A model generated the notes under the pieces. The model was given only the letters and a program-made list of their open reading frames with translations, had not been told where the DNA came from and did no database searches. A stretch of DNA of 64,000 nucleotides, taken from Fibrobacter sp. UWH6. Lineage in GTDB: Bacteria; Fibrobacterota; Fibrobacteria; Fibrobacterales; Fibrobacteraceae. Below, piece by piece: positions 1 to 5,952 of the stretch. The DNA is taken from assembly GCF_900142465.1 (NCBI RefSeq), contig NZ_FRAX01000002.1, forward strand, positions 1 to 64,000. The letters run 5' to 3'. The position numbers were made by a program, and so were the translations under genes. How positions within the stretch are numbered: the stretch's first letter is position 1; each line of letters opens with the position of its first letter.

Positions 1-280
1 TGTAGATGTACAGATAGCCTACGAATGGGAATCGGAATCGAGAGAATCATCTAGCAAGGCTGCCTAAATGCTTCCACACATGTTGATGATGCCTCTTTTA
101 TTTATACTATTTTGCTTTATTTTTGCGACGGCTCCTGGAATGCCTCATACGAAGATTCATTTTTTCAGGCTTGTGGAGACGTATACATGTTCTAGGCAAT
201 TCTCGTTCCGAGCATGGGCAGACTCTCTACTAAAACTAACAATGTAATCCAGACTTTGCAGTAATAGAAAGAACGTAAAC
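1..280. other. Left-edge region with no recognisable gene
   Basis: I see no convincing coding frame, RNA gene or repeat here beyond a short run of GAATCG-like hexamers near 26-48. The region lies beyond the terminator of the first pilin cassette. It could be decayed sequence or the edge of a larger cassette array that continues outside the window. Confidence 0.4.
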
Positions 281-316
281 AAAAAAGGCTGCTCCTTCGT
301 AGGCGCGGCCTTTTTT
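281..316 (-). terminator. Rho-independent terminator after pilin cassette 1
   Basis: Read on the minus strand, a G+C-rich stem with single-base symmetric mismatches and an ACGA-like loop is flanked by A6 and T6. It lies 24 bp beyond the stop codon of the headless pilin cassette. The cassette therefore keeps a complete gene 3' end. Confidence 0.75.
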
Positions 317-339
317 ACGCTGTAATAGTGATTTTATGC

Positions 340-726
340 TTAGTTTGCAGTACCGAGGCTTTCAAAGTTCGGGGTCAAGCCCTTGCAGTCGGAAGCAGCA
401 GTTGCGGTCCACTGGTATTCACCTGCAGAACTTCCACTAGCCTGAGAAACCTGAAGAACCCAGTTAGGAGTAGTTCCCTGAACGCAATCGTTAAGTTTAA
501 CCTTGTTATTTGCAGTCCAGACAGTTGTTGCTGTTGCAGACAGAGCAGCAGTGTGCTTGCTTGCATCGTAGGAACCAGCCTGTGCAAATTCGAAGTTATT
601 GGTGGTACCAGTACAAGCGGAGTTGTCACAGGTAGCGCCCTTCTTGCCGATTGCATAGCCAATAACGTCCCAAGAACCATAGTATGCGCCAGTTTCTGCA
701 GTGAAAGCGTCCTGCAACTTCACGTA
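340..726 (-). pseudogene. Silent pilin cassette 1 (headless type IV pilin 3' part)
   Basis: The frame reads like the C-terminal globular part of the complete pilin at 3971-4453. It begins at Tyr-Val-Lys-Leu-Gln-Asp-Ala, keeps a Gly-x-Trp-x-x-Ile-Gly-Tyr block, the Leu-Asn-Asp-Cys block, a second Cys near the end, and a Leu-Thr-Pro-Asn-Phe-like tail. It has no prepilin leader and no hydrophobic N-terminal helix. Two codons before the Tyr codon the frame is closed by TAA. The GTG at 723 is the internal Val codon of a pilin, not a plausible start, and no ribosome binding site precedes it. Positions 707-726 match the same point of the complete pilin gene base for base. I infer a recombination donor. 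An alternative is a neutral remnant of a partial gene duplication. Confidence 0.8.
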
Positions 727-777
727 GGTTTAGTGTGATTTCTGAAAATCATTCTGAAAAAACACAGGTTGCCTATA

Positions 778-1290
778 TCAGATTTCTTCCTGAATAAACT
801 TACCGTTTCTGATTTCCGAAGACAACAATTCGTAATCATAGGCAGAGCTTTCTTGATATAGGCTAGTCTGCGGATTCTGCAGTTTTTCAAAAGTTTGCGA
901 ATTATAAATAACGTTTAGTGCTTCTGATAATGATAGGGATCGATCCTGGATGAGCCACAGAGCCATTTCACTTACAATACATTCTGCGAGGTATTGTTGC
1001 TTCGGGTTCATATTGACAGCCCCATCACCTCGTCTGATCGAAATATTCAAACGCTCCGTTTTTTTCTCTATAAAGTCGAATTTGACAATTGATTCGTTTT
1101 GCGAACAGATTGCAATCAAATCTTCAACAGTATCATCAAAGGATAGCAGATGTTCTGCACCATAGTGCTTTTGCAGAAACTCTATTCCTTTGAACAAGTT
1201 TAGGTAATTAAAAGCCTGTTTGATTGTAAGTTTTTTCGCTTTTGCGAATTCGCTTATAGCAGCTACGGTCCAAGAAATTTGCTTTTCCAT
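778..1290 (-). CDS. DUF3791-like small protein of a toxin-antitoxin-type locus
   Basis: A 170-residue soluble protein read from the ATG at 1290. The open frame continues upstream to 1389, but that extension looks unlike the rest and I exclude it. Residues about 1-65 resemble DUF3791 (an aromatic and Lys-rich helical segment ending in a Leu-Leu-Ser-Phe-Asp-Asp-type motif). Residues about 100-165 resemble a second small family that often travels with DUF3791 and DUF3990, with an Ala-Leu-Asn-Val-Ile-Tyr-Asn-Ser segment followed by Leu-Tyr-x-x-Ser-Ser. In such loci the DUF3990 gene, a putative ADP-ribosyltransferase, usually accompanies them; none is visible here. The gene is co-oriented with the toxin-antitoxin pair and follows it by about 130 bp. 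Function is unknown; the family calls are from memory of pattern. Confidence 0.5.
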   Translation of the reverse strand: MEKQISWTVAAISEFAKAKKLTIKQAFNYLNLFKGIEFLQKHYGAEHLLSFDDTVEDLIAICSQNESIVKFDFIEKKTERLNISIRRGDGAVNMNPKQQYLAECIVSEMALWLIQDRSLSLSEALNVIYNSQTFEKLQNPQTSLYQESSAYDYELLSSEIRNGKFIQEEI

Positions 1291-1419
1291 GGTTTGGAAT
1301 ACTAAAAAATATTGCCAATCGGACAATGCTTTGTACTTTAAAATACAGATTACTGCGTGAAACTGCAAAGGGCTCCGAACAGGAAGCAAACCGATAAGTA
1401 ATAGTTCAACAGCTTGAAT

Positions 1420-1686
1420 TTAGTAATGTCCGTAGACAGATATAACCAGAACTTGAACTACATCATCGTGGATTTGGTAGACAAGCCTGTGTTCTTTTGT
1501 TATGCGACGAGACCAAGTCTCTTCACTATAATGGCGCAGCTGTTCTACTTGGCCTGTTCCTGTTCGCGGATGTTCTCTTAGCTCATCGAGTAACTTCGCG
1601 AGTTTTTTTAAAGCTTGCGGAGCAGACCTTTGAAGATTTTGTAAATCTTCAGTAGCTTTGGGAGTAAAATTTACTTCGTATGGCAT
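1420..1686 (-). CDS. YoeB/Txe-family mRNA interferase toxin
   Basis: An 88-residue protein of the RelE/ParE superfamily. The block Trp-Ser-Arg-Arg-Ile-Thr-Lys-Glu-His-Arg-Leu-Val-Tyr near residues 58-70 is the signature of YoeB, and the C-terminal Tyr-Gly-His-Tyr supplies the conserved terminal His-Tyr pair. YoeB toxins bind the ribosome and cut mRNA in the A site. The gene follows the antitoxin gene and overlaps it by 16 bp, as expected for translational coupling of a type II system. Length and catalytic blocks look intact, so I expect a functional toxin. The substrate call follows from the family. Confidence 0.88.
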   Translation of the reverse strand: MPYEVNFTPKATEDLQNLQRSAPQALKKLAKLLDELREHPRTGTGQVEQLRHYSEETWSRRITKEHRLVYQIHDDVVQVLVISVYGHY

Positions 1687-1937
1687 AGAATTCTATCCAA
1701 AAATTCCTGACCTGATTCATTTGAAAGCATGCGGACTGTTCTGCCACGCTTTGCTGACGCTACTGAATCATCAAGTTTTTTGAAAAATTCCTGCTGGGTC
1801 ATACGAACCTTCGGTTTGTTGACAGTAACAGATGACACACCCTTTAGCATGGAAATCGCCTGTTTTATCGACTTCAAAAGCGAAGCGTCTTCCACATCGA
1901 CCACCAATTGCTGAACTGCATTTGCTGAAGTTATCAT
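1671..1937 (-). CDS. Antitoxin partner of the YoeB-type toxin
   Basis: An 88-residue protein encoded just upstream of the toxin, with a 16-bp overlap. The N-terminal half has a Leu-Leu-Lys-Ser-Ile-Lys-Gln-Ala helix and a Gly-Val-Ser-Ser-Val-Thr-Val strand, typical of small antitoxins of this gene arrangement. The C-terminal half is charged and probably disordered until it binds the toxin. The ATG at 1937 has an AGAGG ribosome binding site six bases upstream. A strong promoter with an overlapping inverted repeat lies at 1958-1986, which fits autorepression by the antitoxin or the complex. I do not recognise an exact antitoxin family; it is not clearly YefM/Phd. Confidence 0.7.
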   Translation of the reverse strand: MITSANAVQQLVVDVEDASLLKSIKQAISMLKGVSSVTVNKPKVRMTQQEFFKKLDDSVASAKRGRTVRMLSNESGQEFLDRILCHTK

Positions 1938-1957
1938 AAAAAACCTCTTTCTTAAGG

Positions 1958-1986
1958 AATATACAATTTGAAAACAATCGTTTCAA
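1958..1986 (-). promoter_or_regulatory. Promoter and candidate operator of the toxin-antitoxin operon
   Basis: On the minus strand TTGAAA (1981-1986) and TATATT (1958-1963) are separated by exactly 17 bp. TTGAAA at 1968-1973 and TTTCAA at 1981-1986 form an inverted repeat that overlaps the -35 box. This is the usual place for autoregulation in type II toxin-antitoxin operons. The promoter match is visible; repressor binding is inferred. Confidence 0.65.
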
Positions 1987-2025
1987 GGGTAATTCTTCGC
2001 ATGCTATCTGAAAAAAGACACTACC

Positions 2026-2400
2026 TACGTGAAGTTGCAGGACGCTTATGTGAGCGAAGTTGGTGTGTACGTTGGTAACTGGAAGGCTATTGGCTATAAG
2101 ATGGACCCTTCCTCCAATTTCAATTACTCCGAACCCGCTGCAAATACTTCTTGGGATAAGAACACTACTACTCTCAACGCAACTCAGGTTCAGGGTTGGG
2201 AAGCAACAAATGTTGCCGCATTGAACGATTGCGGTAACGGTGCAAAGTGGCAGATCTATGTTGAACAGAATGGAACCACTGGTGGTGCAGCTCTGTATGA
2301 CGCAAAGATTGTTGCTGGCGCAGCAGGCACTGCTTCTGACTGTGAAGTCTTGAATGCAAGCTTCGTCAAGATGGACACCAAAGATAAGTCCATTAATTAG
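2026..2400 (+). pseudogene. Silent pilin cassette 2 (headless type IV pilin 3' part)
   Basis: The second headless copy of the pilin globular domain, on the opposite strand from the complete pilin. It starts at the same Tyr-Val-Lys-Leu-Gln-Asp-Ala point, has Val-Gly-Asn-Trp and Ile-Gly-Tyr, then Leu-Asn-Asp-Cys, a second Cys in Ser-Asp-Cys-Glu, and a short hydrophilic tail. The DNA at 2026-2045 is identical to the complete gene and to cassette 1, and 2065-2082 is identical to the complete gene again. The middle of the domain differs strongly. In frame upstream there are only eleven unrelated codons before TAA, with no leader peptide or helix. A 22-bp-stem terminator follows. I infer a donor cassette for pilin variation. 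Confidence 0.8.
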
Positions 2401-2413
2401 AGGCGATTTCCCC

Positions 2414-2458
2414 AAAAATTGAAGAAGGCCTCCCATTGGGAGGCCTTCTTCAATTTTT
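2414..2458. terminator. Perfect bidirectional terminator between cassette 2 and the sulfatase gene
   Basis: Two perfect 22-bp arms (2414-2435 and 2437-2458) are separated by one base and flanked by A5 and T6. It can end transcription from the rightward cassette and from the leftward sulfatase-fold gene. Confidence 0.9.
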
Positions 2459-2485
2459 TGAAATGCCTAAATAAAATTTTAAACT

Positions 2486-3913
2486 CTACCTGTTCAAAAT
2501 AACCAAAGGCACCCATTTAAAATAGAATGACGCGACAAAACCAGATTCTTCCATAGACCCCATCGGGCGATGGTCTCCTTTTAGAATAAATCGATATTCA
2601 GGGTGATTTTTCGCTAATTTCTTTATGAATCTAATAGTATTGCTCTGCCTGGTTAAATAAACGCATTCCGTATTGCTTAAGGAGTTATTTTTGCAAATAT
2701 TATTCTCGTCATTGACGTGTTGTCCTTCATAAGGTGGATGCGCATCAAGAGTTGTCCAATAAACAAATTTTGGTTTTCCGGACAAAAGAATTTTGTCCAA
2801 CCAGTTCACAATGCTAGAATCACAAATTCCAGAGAAACCATAACTACACCCCTGCAAAGAAATGTTTAAAAAATGTTCCTTAAACATTAGCGAGTCGAAT
2901 CCCATATTTCCATAGGAAGACTCTCGATGGTAAAAGTCCCCGTCATACCCATGAATGAACCAGGTTTCAAAACCACGGTCTTTAAATATTTGAGGAATCG
3001 TTTTATTTGAAGGATTATCTTTGTCAAAATCTTCCCATTCCGCACCTTGGGTAAATGAGCTAAACCTTGAAGATATGCCGACAAATTCGGCATTTTCATA
3101 GGAACCATCAAAACCATTAACAATAAGGTCTGTAAAAGAAATTTTTTGATTCACGCCCCAACTTTCCATAAGAATGAAAACAGTTGGCCGATTAAAATCA
3201 AAGATATTGTCTTCTAAATTCCAGATGTCAAAATGATCCTTTGTATCCTTATTCAGTAGTGAACTATGGCTAATCACACCTGGAGTGCAAACTCGCCAAA
3301 AAAATTTAGGCACGGAAAATTCCAAAATTGGCTGACGTTGCTGCATTTCATTTGCAACAAAATGTAATCCCAAAATTCCGATTAAAGCCGTTAACGCAAG
3401 CCTACATGATAAAAATTTAGGTTTGGATAGTAAAAATCTATAGGAAAAAAACACATTCAAGGCGACAACTATCAACGGAGTCCCAATAAATAGTAGAATT
3501 CCCCACCAATAGAAAGACGCAGAATCCCATACATTGCCTAAATCCATTGATAGTGTTGAAAACGAAAAATTTTCTGCAGCGAAAATGGACAACAGTAAAT
3601 AAAAGAATATTGATAACAGGAATTTTACTTTTATGCAGCTGAAAATAATGGTGAGAATTAAAATAAATCCATAAAATAGGCTGCTTGCATAGGATTCTGG
3701 AGTACCGCAAATTAACATATATGCTAAAATTCCCCCAAAGAAAGGAAGCCTATAAGCAATTTTTCCTTGAGGCAAAAGAATCGTTAGCAAAAAGAGAAAT
3801 ACTTCTCCTGACGCCAATCCGTAAGACTCTGGTGAAGCGAATAGTTCCTGAACCAATAAAAGCGGAACAGAGAATAAGATTGCAAGAAATGATATGGAAA
3901 GAATGCGTTTCAT
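2486..3913 (-). CDS. Membrane sulfatase-fold transferase (LtaS/EptA-like) next to pilin
   Basis: A 475-residue protein with several hydrophobic segments in the first 210 residues, then an alkaline-phosphatase-superfamily domain facing the periplasm. Candidate metal and nucleophile sites are Glu in Phe-Ile-Leu-Met-Glu-Ser-Trp, Thr in Ser-Ser-Phe-Thr-Gln-Gly-Ala, His in Asp-Ala-His-Pro-Pro-Tyr, and Asp447-His448 in Gly-Asp-His-Arg-Pro. Relatives transfer phosphoethanolamine or phosphoglycerol from lipids to lipid A, glycans or pilin. The gene starts 5 bp after the T-tract of the pilin terminator and no ribosome binding site is visible, so its expression may depend on read-through from the pilin promoter. 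I infer pilin or surface-glycan modification. A true sulfatase is less likely because the sulfatase Cys-x-Pro-x-Arg motif is absent. Confidence 0.65.
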   Translation of the reverse strand: MKRILSISFLAILFSVPLLLVQELFASPESYGLASGEVFLFLLTILLPQGKIAYRLPFFGGILAYMLICGTPESYASSLFYGFILILTIIFSCIKVKFLLSIFFYLLLSIFAAENFSFSTLSMDLGNVWDSASFYWWGILLFIGTPLIVVALNVFFSYRFLLSKPKFLSCRLALTALIGILGLHFVANEMQQRQPILEFSVPKFFWRVCTPGVISHSSLLNKDTKDHFDIWNLEDNIFDFNRPTVFILMESWGVNQKISFTDLIVNGFDGSYENAEFVGISSRFSSFTQGAEWEDFDKDNPSNKTIPQIFKDRGFETWFIHGYDGDFYHRESSYGNMGFDSLMFKEHFLNISLQGCSYGFSGICDSSIVNWLDKILLSGKPKFVYWTTLDAHPPYEGQHVNDENNICKNNSLSNTECVYLTRQSNTIRFIKKLAKNHPEYRFILKGDHRPMGSMEESGFVASFYFKWVPLVILNR

Positions 3914-3918
3914 AAATC

Positions 3919-3944
3919 AAAAAAGGGAACCCCGAAAGGTTCCC
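3919..3944 (-). terminator. Pilin terminator/attenuator ahead of the sulfatase-fold gene
   Basis: Stem GGGAACC/GGTTCCC (3925-3931 with 3938-3944), six-base loop, then six T on the minus strand. It ends only 5 bp before the start codon of the next gene, so incomplete termination would set the ratio of pilin to modifying enzyme. Confidence 0.8.
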
Positions 3945-3970
3945 CTACTTTATATTCCCTAATACTTAAA

Positions 3971-4453
3971 TTAGCGAGTCAGCTTCTTGAAGCTCGGAGT
4001 CAGAGGATCGCATTTGGATCCTGCGCTATAAACGGCTTCATAAGTAACTGCACCACCGGAAGAAGAGTTGCCAGAAACCTTGATGGACCAAGTAGCATCC
4101 TTCGGGCAATCATTCAAGGCTGCGATGGCCTTTGCCTGCCAACCAACTTTTCCAGAAAGACCCACAATGGAAGTTGTTCCATTGGTGCCGGTTTTGAGAT
4201 CAATGTCATCGTAGGTAAACACGGTGGTATTACCCATCGTATAGCCAATCTTGGCCCAGTTACCAACGTACACGCCAGTTTCAGCAACGTATGCGTCCTG
4301 CAACTTCACGTATTCACCGGCTGCGGGGCCGACTTCGGAGGCCTTGGACTTTGCGATCATGCCGAACAGCTTAGGAACTGCAACAGCGGCCAGGATGCCC
4401 ATGATAACGATCACGACCATCAATTCAATAAGGGTAAAACCTTGCTTCTTCAT
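3971..4453 (-). CDS. Type IV pilin (expressed major pilin-like gene)
   Basis: A 160-residue prepilin. The leader is Met-Lys-Lys-Gln-Gly, cut before Phe, followed by Thr-Leu-Ile-Glu with the conserved Glu at mature position 5 and a hydrophobic helix to about residue 30. The start at 4453 is chosen because it gives the class IVa leader and has AAGGAG six bases upstream; the longer frame to 4495 would bury the leader. The globular part has two Cys (Leu-Asn-Asp-Cys and Ser-Lys-Cys-Asp) that could close a D-loop. After about residue 50 the gene is similar to the two silent cassettes. Pilins of this type form surface fibres for adhesion or twitching; in Fibrobacter a role in fibre attachment is plausible but not shown here. 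No pilus assembly genes lie in this window. Confidence 0.92.
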   Translation of the reverse strand: MKKQGFTLIELMVVIVIMGILAAVAVPKLFGMIAKSKASEVGPAAGEYVKLQDAYVAETGVYVGNWAKIGYTMGNTTVFTYDDIDLKTGTNGTTSIVGLSGKVGWQAKAIAALNDCPKDATWSIKVSGNSSSGGAVTYEAVYSAGSKCDPLTPSFKKLTR

Positions 4454-4546
4454 AGTGTACTCCTTGTTATTGTGACACATTCTTTTGAGATTCACAGCTC
4501 TTGAAGCGTTTGTGTTTCAGAGTGTTTACTCTCGTTTACATTGATA

Positions 4547-4574
4547 AATATACCTCAATTTTTTCGAAAGTCAA
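4547..4574 (-). promoter_or_regulatory. Predicted sigma-70 promoter of the pilin gene
   Basis: TTGACT (minus strand, 4574-4569) and TATATT (4552-4547) are spaced 16 bp apart. The leader RNA would be about 90 nt and contains an AGAGT/ACTCT hairpin around 4515-4535. I see no sigma-54-type GG/GC signature, although pilin genes often use one. Confidence 0.55.
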
Positions 4575-4577
4575 TAG

Positions 4578-4630
4578 TTTTGTCAAACTTTTTTGCACTT
4601 TTGTCAAAGTTTTTTCACGTTTCTGTCATA
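4578..4630. repeat. 21-bp direct repeats just upstream of the pilin promoter
   Basis: TTTTGTCAAA recurs at 4578 and 4599, exactly 21 bp apart, each followed by a T-rich stretch and CAC. A weaker TTCTGTCA copy follows near 4621. Spacing of two helical turns places the copies on one face of the DNA. I infer activator or nucleoid-protein sites; nothing identifies the protein. Confidence 0.5.
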
Positions 4631-4863
4631 GAACTGTCATGAAATTTTACTTTGTACCAAAAGAAGTCTTCCAAAACCGTCTAAATTTCTTAAAAAACGG
4701 GGGATTTCCTCAATTTTTTTGATGGACTTAAGTATACAAATATTTTTCATCTGTGTGAGGCATTCATAAAAAAAATGTGAGAAAAAGTTATTCTTATTTG
4801 GAATATTGTGAAGTTTTTCACACAATTCCCATTTTACGCTTTCGTTCAAAATGCACTCGATCC

Positions 4864-5283
4864 GATAAATAGCCCTCAAAAAGTTCTTTTAAACCGCCCT
4901 ATATCCTGCGAATTCGCATCAAAATATCTTTTAATTTCCATCGGCACGATCGATAGCGCATCAAAATATCTTTTGATTGACTTTGTATCCGACAAAAGCG
5001 AATTAAAAGTTCTTTTTATCCACTTTGCATCCGGCAAAAGGGCTTTAAAAGTTCCTTTAATCGGCATCGGCACGATAAATACCGCCTAAAAATTTCTTTT
5101 GATTCGCCCTGCATCCGACAAAAGCGGGTTAAAAGCTCTTTTAACCGGCATCGGCACGATAAATAGCCCTCAAAAAGTTCCTTTTAAGCGCCTTGCATCC
5201 TGCGAATTCGCATCAAAATATCTTTTAATCCCCTTCGGTACGATAAATAGCGTTCCAGAAGTTCTTTTTAAGCGCCTTGCATC
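4864..5283. repeat. Ten-copy 42-bp imperfect tandem array
   Basis: The 420-bp block divides exactly into ten 42-bp units. Each has a near-palindromic AAAAGTTCTTTT or AAAATATCTTTT core. Alternate units carry GGCAC-GATAAATAG-like or GCATCC-TGCGAATTC-like spacers, so an 84-bp higher-order unit starts at 4864, 5074 and 5158, with a 126-bp version at 4948. Because 42 is a multiple of three, a frame from 4808 to 5290 shows a 14-residue period (Lys-Tyr-Leu-Leu-Ile and Lys-Val-Leu-Phe blocks), broken by a single TAA at 5087-5089. I see no ribosome binding site or domain and favour a DNA element over a gene. It lies about 290 bp upstream of the pilin promoter. Confidence 0.85.
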
Positions 5284-5565
5284 GGATTAATCGAATTTCA
5301 GCAATTCCCGGCAAGGGCATAGCCATCGACACCATCCAGCACGCCACATTTTTGACCGCAATTGCTTTCGATAATAAACAGCATGAAAGTTCACCCAGGA
5401 ACAAATCATCGGATTCCTTGTTATTCCCCCATTCCCTTCTAGAACCAAGAAAAGCTCTTCTTGATTTCACACCAAGGCAATAGTCCGAAATTAGACGAGA
5501 TTCCGAAACAAGTTCGGAATGATGTTTTACTGGAGTCCTCCTTTATTTTCTATTATATAGTCACT
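5284..5565. other. Intergenic region before the HIT gene
   Basis: No gene is recognised. Frames are open on both strands but without family features or start signals. At 5499-5524 there is an imperfect inverted repeat of the form GATTCCGAA-ACAAG-TTCGGAATGATG. A related sequence occurs at 58820-58843. The region presumably contains the promoter of the following gene. Confidence 0.5.
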
Positions 5566-5922
5566 ATGAGTGAAAACTGCCTTTTTTGCAAGATTATCAA
5601 GGGTGAAATCCCTTCCAAGAAGATTTACGAAGATGACGATGTGTTCGCCTTCTACGATATCGCCCCCCAGGCACCGGTTCATTTCCTGGTGATTCCCAAG
5701 AAGCATATTTCCAGCATCATGGATATGCAGGCCGAAGACTGCGAACTGGTGGGTAAGCTTTTGTTCCAGGCTCAGCGTATCGCCAAGGAGCTTGGTCTCG
5801 AAGAATCCGGCGCACGTTTCGTGTTCAACTGCAAGGCTGACGCAGGCCAGACCGTTTTCCACATCCATCTGCATGTGGTTGGCGGTCAGGTGATGGGCTG
5901 GCCTCCGTTCCCGGCTAAGTAG
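5566..5922 (+). CDS. HIT-family nucleotide hydrolase (HinT-like)
   Basis: A 118-residue protein with the whole HIT fold. Residues 5-9 have Cys-Leu-Phe-Cys-Lys, followed by Ile-Ile-x-Gly-Glu-Ile-Pro. The active-site triad His-Ile-His-Leu-His is near residue 100, followed by Val-Val-Gly-Gly. HinT-type enzymes hydrolyse AMP-lysine and other purine nucleoside phosphoramidates. The ATG at 5566 gives the normal family length; an upstream in-frame start at 5461 would add a tail unrelated to the family. The gene is followed after 30 bp by recO. Confidence 0.9.
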   Translation: MSENCLFCKIIKGEIPSKKIYEDDDVFAFYDIAPQAPVHFLVIPKKHISSIMDMQAEDCELVGKLLFQAQRIAKELGLEESGARFVFNCKADAGQTVFHIHLHVVGGQVMGWPPFPAK

Positions 5923-5952
5923 AATCCGGCCATTCGAGCGGGCTGCGCGATT

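Noticed and set aside
4640-4863. A G-quadruplex upstream of the pilin gene, as in Neisseria
   Set aside because: I looked for four G runs on both strands and found only single short runs.
4864-5283. The 42-bp array as a CRISPR array
   Set aside because: Units are contiguous imperfect repeats without unique spacers of constant length, and no cas gene is present.
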